Shown: positions 26,998 to 35,349 of the stretch, piece after piece
How the letters are laid out: every line of letters starts with the position of its first letter
Numbering within the stretch: the stretch's first letter is position 1
Assembly: GCF_018613605.1 (NCBI RefSeq)
Contig: NZ_JAGGPU010000032.1
Location: 39,380-103,379, forward strand
DNA from: Pedobacter sp. ISL-64
Lineage (GTDB): Bacteria > Bacteroidota > Bacteroidia > Sphingobacteriales > Sphingobacteriaceae
Length of the DNA stretch: 64,000 bases
Reading direction: 5' to 3'
Notes under the pieces: generated by a model
Told to the model about the DNA's origin: nothing
The model's database searches: none
What the model saw: only the letters and a program-made list of their open reading frames with translations
Translations under genes and position numbers: made by a program

Positions 26998-27177
26998 ATG
27001 ATTATAGACCCAAACAAAGAAGAACTTTCTGACGATAAGGAAGATGCATTAACCAGCGAGGAAGATGCGTTAAATCAAAGCACAATCATCAGTGATGAAA
27101 GGGCTGCCGAACACGACTCGGACCTGTTGGATCAGGCAGACAAGGCCTCCCGCTCATCTTTCGAATTGGATATTTAG
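26998..27177 (+). CDS. Small acidic protein, 59 residues
   Basis: Too short for most gene callers but convincing as a gene: ATG at 26998 to TAG at 27175, starting MIIDPNKEELSDDKEDALTS, with repeated SxEDAL-type acidic segments and ending SSFELDI. Very rich in D/E with few hydrophobic residues, so probably disordered. It stands alone between the redox unit and the GAF regulator. Similar short acidic proteins in Pedobacter are of unknown function (recollection). Confidence 0.55.
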   Translation: MIIDPNKEELSDDKEDALTSEEDALNQSTIISDERAAEHDSDLLDQADKASRSSFELDI

Positions 27178-27290
27178 GCCAATCGTTATGCCAGGAAAAA
27201 TGGCGATATCTTTGGAAATTTCAGGAGATATCGCCATTTCAGTAAGCAATGCTCAAAAGAATAAGCACGAACACTATTGCTTCAAGATGA

Positions 27291-28979
27291 TCAATAAATG
27301 TGTTTTTTGGCCAGGCCAAGCTTTTTGATTTTCGAATTTAATGTAGTTGCCGGAACACCCAATAATTTTGCAGCGCCATGCTGACCGGAAATCCGTCCGT
27401 TACATAACGCTAATACAGTGAATATATGCTCGCGTTCATTTTCAAATATGGTTTTAACAGACCCGGCTGAAGATATGGATTGTTTGTTATTCTCTGGAAT
27501 TTCGATATCCTTAATCACATTACCCTCTGCCATTACCACCTGCCTTTCGATGAGGTGCTCCAATTCTCTTACATTCCCAGGCCAGTTGTAAGCCATCATC
27601 GTGGAAATTGCCCTTTTTGAAAATCCATGAAGATTTCGATTCGACTTTTTGGCGAATTTCGCTAGGAAAAAAGTAGCCAACACAGGTATATCCGGTTTTC
27701 GATTTCGAAGTGGTGGCAATGAAACTGGAAAAACATTTAACCTGTAATATAAATCACGTCTAAACCGCCCCGCCTCCACTTCTTCTAAAAGGTTTCTATT
27801 CGTGGCCGAAATAATACGCACATCAGTTGGAATTGTAGTTCTGCCACCGATACGTTCTATTTCTTTTTCCTGTAAAACACGAAGCAATTTAACTTGTAAA
27901 TCGAGCGGTAACTCTCCAATTTCATCCAGGAAGATCGTACCCTTATGCGCTTGTTCAAACTTCCCGATCCGTCTTTCTATAGCACCCGTAAAGCTTCCTT
28001 TCTCATGGCCAAAAAGTTCGGATTCGATTAAATTAGGTGGAATAGCGGCACAGTTGACCTTAACCATTGTTTTTTTGCTTCTTGAAGACCCGTCATGAAC
28101 GGCTTTGGCGATCAGCTCTTTACCCGTTCCGGTTTCGCCCAAAATTAAAACCGTAGTTTCCGTGGAGGAAATCCGGTTGAGCAGTCTGTAAACCGCTTTC
28201 ATTTCAGGGCTACAGCCAATAATTTCAGGATGTGTGAGGATTTCAGGTGATTCCTCGGGCTCAAAAATCAGGTATTCAGCAAGCTGCGTACTTAGTTGTT
28301 CAATTTTCTTTTCTAACTGCTTAATTTTCTCCTCAGCAAAGGCTGATATTTCAGACCCGTTTATAATTTGAGACATACCTGGCCTTGCAAGACCAGGGCC
28401 ATCTACATTTTTTTCTTCAATTGTAGCTAACAGTCCCGCTATAAAATCGGCAATGTTACAGCAAAAAGTCAATCCTTCTGCACTTAATTCGCAGTTTTTA
28501 TTATGAAGTTCGAAAGTACCCAGTATGCGGCCGTTTTGCGCTAAAGGTATATAACAATGAAAATGATATTCTGTAGGATGGTTAGCTAAGCAGTGGTTCT
28601 CGCCAAAATCAGCTATCCAATCTTGCCTCGACTTAAGCACAGGAAAATCAAATCCCGAAATTTCTTTTGTAACCAGCGAAAGGCTGGTCGGATCGGAAAT
28701 AATTTCTGTACAGGATATTTTGCCTGAAATAGCCTCTGTGAGATATGCCCTTGTAATGTGGTCCATTTCATCGTTATAAAGAATCAATGCAGCACAATCA
28801 ACAGAAAATAATGGATTCAGTTTAGAAAATATACCTTGAAATAGTTCCTTTAAACTAAAGTCCTTTTCTTGCTCACCTACAATTTCTGCCCGCTCTGCAA
28901 AATAAGAATTGGCATGAGGTTGAACATCATTGCCATAAACATTGGCCCCGGAGCGATAATCTGATTCCTGCTTTCTCAT
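27291..28979 (-). CDS. GAF-AAA+-Fis transcription activator (sigma-54-dependent type)
   Basis: A 562-residue regulator. A GAF-like sensor occupies ~40-195, a short coiled coil ~215-240, and the AAA+ domain ~250-480: Walker A GETGTGKE, the sigma-contact loop GSFTGA (usual GAFTGA), Walker B TIFLDEIGELP, then RLNVFPVSLPPLRNRKPDIP. The last 45 residues hold a Fis-type helix-turn-helix (GAAKLLGVPATTLNSKIKKL). Its AAA+ and Fis parts are close relatives of three other regulators at 44585-52692. It should activate RNA polymerase with sigma-54 from upstream sites in response to a GAF-bound signal. Confidence 0.92.
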   Translation of the reverse strand: MRKQESDYRSGANVYGNDVQPHANSYFAERAEIVGEQEKDFSLKELFQGIFSKLNPLFSVDCAALILYNDEMDHITRAYLTEAISGKISCTEIISDPTSLSLVTKEISGFDFPVLKSRQDWIADFGENHCLANHPTEYHFHCYIPLAQNGRILGTFELHNKNCELSAEGLTFCCNIADFIAGLLATIEEKNVDGPGLARPGMSQIINGSEISAFAEEKIKQLEKKIEQLSTQLAEYLIFEPEESPEILTHPEIIGCSPEMKAVYRLLNRISSTETTVLILGETGTGKELIAKAVHDGSSRSKKTMVKVNCAAIPPNLIESELFGHEKGSFTGAIERRIGKFEQAHKGTIFLDEIGELPLDLQVKLLRVLQEKEIERIGGRTTIPTDVRIISATNRNLLEEVEAGRFRRDLYYRLNVFPVSLPPLRNRKPDIPVLATFFLAKFAKKSNRNLHGFSKRAISTMMAYNWPGNVRELEHLIERQVVMAEGNVIKDIEIPENNKQSISSAGSVKTIFENEREHIFTVLALCNGRISGQHGAAKLLGVPATTLNSKIKKLGLAKKHIY

Positions 28980-29320
28980 TTTTTATAATTGACCTTTCCC
29001 AAAATATTTATCCGGGAATTGGATGAATGAACTTTAACGCAATCGCAAAACGAACAACATCGGGATGATTATTTATCATCACTGAGCGTTTGAGGATGAT
29101 CCTATAGGGACTTTTTTGCTAATGTTCAACCCCGCGAATTCAAAGAACATGCCAAAGGCAAGAGTATGGCGTTAATGCGCTGCAATCAATATCATGGCCA
29201 TAAACGACTCACGATATTTCGCTAAAAGGCGATTTTGGAAACGAAATATAGTAGAAGACCCGAATGATCCAGCGATTGAATAATGAAGTGATTGAATGGG
29301 ACATTACAAGCCCCAAAACA
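28980..29320. other. Intergenic with a weak palindrome
   Basis: Between the MFS gene end and the GAF regulator start, both minus strand. Near 29210-29223 CACGATATTTCGCT resembles the core of the shared palindrome (10 of 12 bases of ACGATATATCGT), about 230 bp above the regulator gene. No gene seen. Confidence 0.4.
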
Positions 29321-30493
29321 TCATCTTTCCTTGTCTTTTCCAATGATGACCATCAAAAATGCAAGCGCTGCGAAAGTAATCATCTGCCAGGTTACCATTT
29401 CCCAGCCGCCCATTTTCCAACAGATTAAGCCAACAAAGGCTCCTGTTGCACCGCCGATAAAATAGCAGGTCATGTAAACCGTATTGATCCTGCTATTGGC
29501 TTTTGAATCGAGGCTATAAATTAGTGCTATATTAGTTACCTGGGTGGCCTGCACCCCTATATCTAACAATACCACAGCAACTGAAAGCGCAATAACCGAA
29601 AAAGGAAAAACTTTTAACACCAGAATACTCGCGATAACCAAAGACAGTGTAATAATGAGCGAACGCTTTGGTTTTCCGCCAGCATCAGAAATTTTCCCAA
29701 AGAGCGGAACCAATAAAGCCCCGGCGACAGCTAACAAGCCAAATAAACCAATGGTATCGGTTTGATAATTAAATGGAGCACCGCTAAGCTGAAAAGTTAA
29801 AGCAATCCAGAATGAACTTAGTGTGCCAAAAGTTAGCGCACCTGTTAAGGCTGTTCTTCTCAAAGTTTCAAACCGTTTAAACTGCCCGAAAGTTGATTGA
29901 AGCAACTCGACATAACTGCCAGCGAAACGGTCTTTACCTGAAGGAAAATCTGTTTGCATCAATATGGCTGATAGTGCCACCATTATTGCAGAAATACCGA
30001 AAACGTAACGCCAGCTGAGCCATTCAGTAATGAATCCGCTGAATACCCTGGCCGCTAAAACGCCAACCAAAATACCCGTAAAAATGATTCCCACTATCTT
30101 CCCTCTGTTTTCGGAAACCAAACTTGCTGCCATAGGCAAAATCACCTGAGCGGAAACGGCAAATAGACCAACAGCTAAGCTCGAGGCATAAATTATAGCC
30201 AAATTTGGTGATAAAGCCATTGCAACCAAAGCTGCTACCAATGCAAGCTGTAGATAAAGAATTAATTTCTTGCGGTCCATTTTATCGCCCAGCGGCGTTA
30301 AAAAAAATAAGCCCAAACCGTATCCCGCCTGAGATAAAACCGAAATTAGTCCTGCCGATTTCTCATCTATTTTTAAAGACGAGGCAATTGCACCAAGTAT
30401 AGGCTGACTGTAATAAACATTGGCCACACATATTCCTGCCGTTACCGACATAATGAGAATCTGGGCGGTATTTAGTTTTTGTTTTTCTGACAT
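29321..30493 (-). CDS. MFS transporter (drug/metabolite efflux type)
   Basis: A 390-residue inner-membrane carrier with about 12 hydrophobic segments. Motif A is clear as GDKMDRKKLIL after the second helix, and GYGLGLFFLTPLG precedes it. The half-way loop (KDRFAGSYVELLQSTFGQ) and a PLFGKISDAGGKPKRS repeat of motif A mark the two six-helix halves. Likely exports a toxic small molecule using the proton gradient. 66 bp downstream of the lipoprotein hydrolase gene in the same direction, so probably one transcript. Confidence 0.9.
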   Translation of the reverse strand: MSEKQKLNTAQILIMSVTAGICVANVYYSQPILGAIASSLKIDEKSAGLISVLSQAGYGLGLFFLTPLGDKMDRKKLILYLQLALVAALVAMALSPNLAIIYASSLAVGLFAVSAQVILPMAASLVSENRGKIVGIIFTGILVGVLAARVFSGFITEWLSWRYVFGISAIMVALSAILMQTDFPSGKDRFAGSYVELLQSTFGQFKRFETLRRTALTGALTFGTLSSFWIALTFQLSGAPFNYQTDTIGLFGLLAVAGALLVPLFGKISDAGGKPKRSLIITLSLVIASILVLKVFPFSVIALSVAVVLLDIGVQATQVTNIALIYSLDSKANSRINTVYMTCYFIGGATGAFVGLICWKMGGWEMVTWQMITFAALAFLMVIIGKDKER

Positions 30494-30559
30494 CGTTTGT
30501 AAATATTAAAAGGTGGATACCCTGTATTGCAATGTGCACGATATCCACCAAATGATTGA

Positions 30560-31498
30560 CTATTCTTTAATGAATTTGATCAGTTCTTCATTGAACTTAT
30601 CTTTTTCTTCGAGGAAGGAAGCATGGCCGCTTTTATCAAAGGTAACGAGTTTAGAACCCGCGATTCCTTTATTCATTTGTTGTGCTAAGGCATAAGCAAC
30701 AATGTGATCGTCTTTTGCATGCATGATTAAAGTTGGGACTTTGATTTTTGCTAAATCAGCTCTCAAATCTTCATCTCTCAGCGAAATAAGTGCCTGCTCC
30801 ATTGCATAGGCTGATGATTGAAGTTCAATGGAATATAACCACTGGCCAATGCCTGGCGACAATGAGCTTGGCGTTAGCGCGAATTTAGCTCCTACAGCAG
30901 CTAATAATGCCGGGCGATCTGAATTATTAAGTGCTACCCATTGGCTGATATCATCTTTGGTAAACAATGGGTAAGGATAATCGGCGGTTTTAGTGTGGCG
31001 GGGGGCTGCTGCCGAGAACAGACCAAGTTTTTTAACATGTGCACCATTGTATTTTGCCACATAATGTAAGGCAATCGCCCCACCCATTGAGTGTCCGCCG
31101 ATTACAGCTTCTTTTATATCCATCTGGTCTAAAACACTTTTGATATCATCGGCAAACTGATCATAGTCATATTTACCAAATGGCTTATCAGACTGGCCAA
31201 AGCCTCTTAAAGTAATCCCAATTGCCCGATAACCGGCCTTAACCAAGGCATGGTACTGATACTCCCAGGACGCATCGCTTAATGGGTAACCATGGATCAG
31301 CACCACTGCCGGACCATTGCCTAAATCAGTTACGTGCAGTTTTACATTTGGCGCAACCTCATAGTATTCTTTTCTTCCTTCGGCAGCTGCTGTTGTTTGT
31401 TTTTCTTCTTTGCTTTCTTTCGGCTGCTCCTTACACGAGCCTAAACCAATTGCTGAAACGAGCAAAGTGACCGCAATGAGTTGATTGTACTTCATCAT
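30560..31498 (-). CDS. Lipoprotein alpha/beta hydrolase
   Basis: An exported alpha/beta hydrolase of ~312 residues. I choose the ATG pair at 31498/31495 because it puts a lipoprotein signal (KYNQLIAVTLLVSAIGLGSC, lipobox ending in cysteine) at the N-terminus; a longer frame from 31549 would bury it. Catalytic elements: HGYPLSDASW oxyanion region, nucleophile elbow GHSMGG, acid in HAKDDHIV and histidine in SGHASFL. Resembles haloperoxidase/epoxide-hydrolase-type enzymes; substrate unknown. A shared palindrome copy is 127 bp upstream. Confidence 0.88.
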   Translation of the reverse strand: MMKYNQLIAVTLLVSAIGLGSCKEQPKESKEEKQTTAAAEGRKEYYEVAPNVKLHVTDLGNGPAVVLIHGYPLSDASWEYQYHALVKAGYRAIGITLRGFGQSDKPFGKYDYDQFADDIKSVLDQMDIKEAVIGGHSMGGAIALHYVAKYNGAHVKKLGLFSAAAPRHTKTADYPYPLFTKDDISQWVALNNSDRPALLAAVGAKFALTPSSLSPGIGQWLYSIELQSSAYAMEQALISLRDEDLRADLAKIKVPTLIMHAKDDHIVAYALAQQMNKGIAGSKLVTFDKSGHASFLEEKDKFNEELIKFIKE

Positions 31499-31549
31499 AA
31501 TTTGTTTGTATTTTAAATAATTGATCATGCCACTATTTTTAGTGGTCAT

Positions 31550-31875
31550 CTCTTATCATTCAAAACAAAAGCCATCACACAACAACCTTATTATCAAATA
31601 ATTAATTAAATAACACACATTTCAAACTTACCTTATTTCGTTAATTTATGATTCTATTGTTTTTTGTGGTTAGGAAAAAGATAAACCTAGTATGCAGATC
31701 CTTGATGTCTACCTTCGAAGAATCGTCATTGATAGCGTAGTTGTAGGGCTTATTTGCGATTTATAATCTCAAGAAATCTTTGACTACCCTCTCCACAGGA
31801 GTTCTTTGGACAGACTGACGGACCAAGGCACTTAACTTATCCGTATCAAATGCTAATATCTAACACCATGGAAAT
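31550..31875. other. Intergenic with shared site and decayed repeat
   Basis: Holds shared-palindrome site 6 at 31625-31647 and, from ~31705 to 31830, fragments (ATCGTCATTGATAGCG, GAAATCTTTGACTACC) that look like a decayed copy of the TCGTCATT hairpin repeats at 44225 and 52801. No gene seen. Confidence 0.45.
31625..31647. promoter_or_regulatory. Shared palindrome-like site 6
   Basis: Minus strand AATTAACGAAATAAGGTAAG, aligned to the other sites over 23 bp. Upstream of the lipoprotein hydrolase/MFS unit. Confidence 0.5.
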
Positions 31876-32823
31876 CTAATTTTTTGGATGTTGAGGGATC
31901 CAGTCCAGCAAAACCTTAATCATATCATCAAAAAAAAGGTTATAAGTATCATGGGTAACAAAGTCGATGTGCGGCGTAGCCAGTACGTTCTTCAGCTTTC
32001 TGAAAGGATGGCCTCCATCGAGTGGTTCTTTATCAAAAACATCTAAAGCCGCGCCGGCGATCTTATTTTCTTCCAGGCTTTTGATCAATGCATCTTCATC
32101 AACCAATGGCCCCCTTGAGGTATTGATCAGGTAAGCCGTAGGTTTCATCAATGCTAAATCTTCTGCCGCTACAATGCCTTTGCTCCGATCGCTCAATACC
32201 ATGTGAACGGTTAAATAATCAGACTCCTGAAATAAAGTTTTTTTGTCTACATACCTGGCACCGCCAACTATCGCTTTTTCGGGTGTTAAGTTTTCACTCC
32301 AGGCAATGATATCCATATCAAAAACTTTTGCCACGGCGGCAACCTGTGCACCCAAATTCCCAAGTCCTAAGATGCCAAGGGTTTTCCCTTTTAAATCGTT
32401 ACCCACCATATGCTGCCACCCACCAGCACGCAGATTGGCATTTTCCTGCGGAATGTGTTTCGCGATGGCCAATAAGAGCGCCCAGGTAAGCTCTAAAGCA
32501 CCGTGACCTAAATAGCCAGTATTACGCACTTCAATTTGCAATTTTTCAGCTGCAGCAACATCAATGGATCGATTTCTGGCACCCGTAGAAGCGATCAGCT
32601 TCAGGTTGGGTAACTTCATAAGTAAAGCAGCAGTTAAAGGGGTACGCTCGCGCATGACACAAATGATATCAAAAGGCATTAAGCGTGCTACAATTTCATC
32701 CTCTCCATGAAGATGATCGGTAAATACCTTAATATCGGCATGTTCGGCAAGTACTGTCCAATCGGCAAATGATTTCGCTACATCCTGGTAATCGTCAAGT
32801 ACCGCAATTTTATATTTCGACAT
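31876..32823 (-). CDS. D-2-hydroxyacid dehydrogenase
   Basis: A 315-residue NAD(P)-dependent dehydrogenase. The nucleotide-binding Rossmann motif is GILGLGNLGAQVAAVAK; catalytic residues of the family appear as the arginine in NTSRGPLVDEDAL, a glutamate in the AALDVFDKEPLD region and the histidine in ATPHIDFVT. Interconverts 2-ketoacids and D-2-hydroxyacids; the exact acid is unknown. It is the last (13th) gene of the minus-strand operon that begins at 43991; the 35-bp gap to its predecessor is the second largest spacing class there. Confidence 0.92.
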   Translation of the reverse strand: MSKYKIAVLDDYQDVAKSFADWTVLAEHADIKVFTDHLHGEDEIVARLMPFDIICVMRERTPLTAALLMKLPNLKLIASTGARNRSIDVAAAEKLQIEVRNTGYLGHGALELTWALLLAIAKHIPQENANLRAGGWQHMVGNDLKGKTLGILGLGNLGAQVAAVAKVFDMDIIAWSENLTPEKAIVGGARYVDKKTLFQESDYLTVHMVLSDRSKGIVAAEDLALMKPTAYLINTSRGPLVDEDALIKSLEENKIAGAALDVFDKEPLDGGHPFRKLKNVLATPHIDFVTHDTYNLFFDDMIKVLLDWIPQHPKN

Positions 32824-32858
32824 ATTTTATAAATTTAAATCCTTTGCAATTACAACCA

Positions 32859-33476
32859 CTATAATTGGATAAAGTTAATTTTCTTTGATGATACTGCCCA
32901 GAATATCCAAAGTAAAACACAGATAAGCAAAGCGGGATCGGGATAAAAGAACGAAAGGACAAAAGCGATTAAGTAGGTCGGGAATCCATACAGATAGTTG
33001 TTTCTGAGCTGCATAATGGCAGCGTCACTTATTCCGGGACGCAACAGTTTTTTATCCGAGGTAGCTTGTTGCCAAAGCAGGTTGAAAGCCAGATTAATCA
33101 AAACGAACAGTCCGGTGTAAATGGTAACCGAAAGCTGCTTTGAATCTGTTAGAAAAAACCTGGCCAGTAGTGCGCTGGGAAAAGAAACAAGCGAAACCAG
33201 GAACAGAATGAGTCCGTTGGCAAACATCAGTCCCGTGTTTCGTTTGTAAATCTGTTTAAAAACTTTATGGTGGTTAACCCAGATAATAAAAATGCTAAAA
33301 AAGGAAATGACAAAAGCGATATAGCCTGGCCACTGTAGCTTTAATTGCTCCAGCAAATGAACGGAAGTGTCTCCGTCTTTTATCTCGGGCACATGAAGTT
33401 CGAGCACGAGTAGTGTTACTGATATGGCGAAAACTCCATCGCTAAAAGCCTCTATTCTTTCTGTTTCCTTTTCCAT
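32859..33476 (-). CDS. TMEM175-family (DUF1211) membrane protein
   Basis: A 205-residue membrane protein with the diagnostic FSDGVFAISVTLLVLEL in the first helix; FSD is the potassium-channel signature of bacterial TMEM175. About six hydrophobic segments follow. Bacterial members are tetrameric K+ channels of the plasma membrane (family knowledge). Fits a stress operon in which ion balance and detoxification are handled together. 8 bp from the upstream esterase gene. Confidence 0.9.
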   Translation of the reverse strand: MEKETERIEAFSDGVFAISVTLLVLELHVPEIKDGDTSVHLLEQLKLQWPGYIAFVISFFSIFIIWVNHHKVFKQIYKRNTGLMFANGLILFLVSLVSFPSALLARFFLTDSKQLSVTIYTGLFVLINLAFNLLWQQATSDKKLLRPGISDAAIMQLRNNYLYGFPTYLIAFVLSFFYPDPALLICVLLWIFWAVSSKKINFIQL

Positions 33477-33484
33477 TTGCTCAG

Positions 33485-34099
33485 TTAACCGTTAAAAATC
33501 AGCTTATTTACCTGTGTTATTTCCGAATGGCTGATGGTATGCCCCATGTTTTGGTAAATAATCTCGGTAACCTTTGCGCCCATACCTTCGAGTAAAACAG
33601 TTGATTCTTTTACCCTCGATACTGGAACATGCATATCGGGATCACTGCTCCCGATAAAAACAGGAGTACCGTCGAAGTCGCCATGATAATTGCGGTGATC
33701 TACCTCTTCGCCGATAAGGCCACCTGTGAAAGCCACCACACCACCATAACGGGCAGCATTGCTAGCAACAAAATCGAGGGTTAAACAGGCGCCCTGAGAA
33801 AAACCCAAAAAGTAGATCTGCTCTTTTGTAAACCCTTCTTTTCCCAGATCAATTACAATATCATTTATTGTTTTTAGCGCATTGGAAAGCGAAGGCTCGT
33901 TAGCTGCCCGTGGCGCCAAAAATGATTGTGGGTACCAGGTATTATTTTCAGCCTGCGGGGCGATCAATGCAAATTTTGAAACCTCCAGGTATTCTGCCAT
34001 TGATAATATATCCTGGGCCGTTCCTCCACGGCCGTGGATCATGATCAGCACTTTTTCTGCCTGATCAAGGCTTTTTCCAGCTTTTATAATTTCTTTCAT
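33485..34099 (-). CDS. Phospholipase/carboxylesterase-like hydrolase (MhqD-like)
   Basis: A 204-residue cytoplasmic alpha/beta hydrolase: oxyanion region MIHGRGGTAQD, nucleophile elbow LGFSQGACL, acid in GSSDPDMHVP, histidine in NMGHTISHSE. Length and motifs fit the small carboxylesterase group that includes Bacillus MhqD. Together with the ring-cleaving dioxygenase two genes upstream and DoxX, it recalls the mhq quinone-resistance genes (family knowledge); quinone-related role is inference. Confidence 0.85.
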   Translation of the reverse strand: MKEIIKAGKSLDQAEKVLIMIHGRGGTAQDILSMAEYLEVSKFALIAPQAENNTWYPQSFLAPRAANEPSLSNALKTINDIVIDLGKEGFTKEQIYFLGFSQGACLTLDFVASNAARYGGVVAFTGGLIGEEVDHRNYHGDFDGTPVFIGSSDPDMHVPVSRVKESTVLLEGMGAKVTEIIYQNMGHTISHSEITQVNKLIFNG

Positions 34100-34101
34100 T
34101 T

Positions 34102-34404
34102 TTATTCTTCTTTTATTTTATTCCAGATATCGCGATACAGATCTTCGTGCCGTTTGAACTGGATGTGAACATAGGGGCACATTGGGATAACCATTAATCT
34201 GTTTTCGCGAACATAGGCCACCATTGCATCGAGCAACATTTTAGCATAACCTTTTCCTTCTTTTGCAGGATCTACTTCGGTATGGTAAACAGTTAAGTCT
34301 GAATCTTTGATATCGAAAATCATTTCGCCAACTTTTCCGTCTTCATCATAAATATCGAACGAACTTGGTTCCCCTTCCTGAATGTTTAATTTTACCTGTG
34401 CCAT
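34102..34404 (-). CDS. Small GNAT-like N-acetyltransferase (YjdJ type)
   Basis: A 100-residue minimal GNAT domain: VYHTEVDPAKEGKGYAKML carries the acetyl-CoA-binding (E/R)GxG(Y/I)A-type loop, followed by the helix DAMVAYVREN and VIPMCPYVHIQF. Proteins of this length belong to the YjdJ/GCN5-related group, whose substrates are mostly unknown. Only 2 bp separate it from the esterase and 4 bp from the dioxygenase, so it is certainly part of the operon. Confidence 0.88.
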   Translation of the reverse strand: MAQVKLNIQEGEPSSFDIYDEDGKVGEMIFDIKDSDLTVYHTEVDPAKEGKGYAKMLLDAMVAYVRENRLMVIPMCPYVHIQFKRHEDLYRDIWNKIKEE

Positions 34405-34408
34405 CTTT

Positions 34409-35344
34409 TTAAATTAATTTTGGAAGTAATTTATCTAAATCTTCGCGTAAATGCTCGTGCTGATGCGGTAATTTTAAATGTGTTCCCAGTTCATTTAAAG
34501 GCTCATCAACGGTAAAGCCTGGATTTTCGGTCGCAATTTCGAAAAGAACCCCTCCTGGTTCGCGGAAATATAAAGAGTAGAAATAATCACGATCAATTTT
34601 AGGCGTAATCTGTAAGTTTTTACTTAAAATCTGCTCCCTCAATTCCATTTGAATATCCTCGTTTTTAACACGAAATGCCACATGGTGGTTGGTACCGGCA
34701 GCATTTCTGCCCCTGTGGCCAGCTGGTACTTCCAACAGGTCTACAATGGCTGCATTTTCTACCGTATCGGTAATAAAACGATATCGGTTTTCTTCCTGTC
34801 CGAGTAAACGGTAACCAAATAAATCGGTTAATACCTTTGCGGTTCCATCGATACTTTGCAGGGTTAAAGTGGTACTATGGAAACCTTTGGTTGCGGTATC
34901 CTTTTTGATATCAGCAGTTTCCCAGGGCGTTCTGGCATCTGTGGTTTTGGGTACAATCAAACTCAGCGATAAACCATCTGGGTCTTTAAAAGCCAGTACC
35001 TGTTCGCCGAAACGCTCGGCAATCTCTTTTGTTTTAACATTTGCGGCACCGAATCTTTCCAACCAGAACTGGTGACTGTCCGCAGGTACAGAATAGCCGA
35101 TTTCTGTTGCCATTCCTACGCCTTCTGTGCCCAGCCCAATTCCTTCCCAGGGAAAAAAGGTAAGAATGGTTCCTGCTGATCCACTTTCATCACCGTAATA
35201 AAGATGGTAAGTTCCAGGATCATCAAAGTTAACCGTCTTTTTCACCAACCTTAAACCTAGCGTTTTGGTATAAAAATCGAAGTTCTGCTGTGCATTGCCT
35301 GCAATCGCTGTGATGTGGTGCAAGCCTAAAATGTTATTATTCAT
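34409..35344 (-). CDS. Ring-cleaving dioxygenase, VOC superfamily (MhqO-like)
   Basis: A 311-residue two-module vicinal-oxygen-chelate enzyme. The first module starts LGLHHITAIAGNAQQNFDFY, with the metal histidine in HH; the second begins near KGFHSTTLTLQS with HHVAFRVK and ends in PGGVLFEIATENPGF, which supplies the glutamate ligand. This pattern is that of the MhqO/MhqE/LinE hydroquinone dioxygenases, which open 1,4-hydroquinone rings with Fe(II) and O2. Its neighbours (esterase, DoxX, Dps) support quinone or oxidative stress defence. Confidence 0.9.
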   Translation of the reverse strand: MNNNILGLHHITAIAGNAQQNFDFYTKTLGLRLVKKTVNFDDPGTYHLYYGDESGSAGTILTFFPWEGIGLGTEGVGMATEIGYSVPADSHQFWLERFGAANVKTKEIAERFGEQVLAFKDPDGLSLSLIVPKTTDARTPWETADIKKDTATKGFHSTTLTLQSIDGTAKVLTDLFGYRLLGQEENRYRFITDTVENAAIVDLLEVPAGHRGRNAAGTNHHVAFRVKNEDIQMELREQILSKNLQITPKIDRDYFYSLYFREPGGVLFEIATENPGFTVDEPLNELGTHLKLPHQHEHLREDLDKLLPKLI

Positions 35345-35349
35345 ATCGT

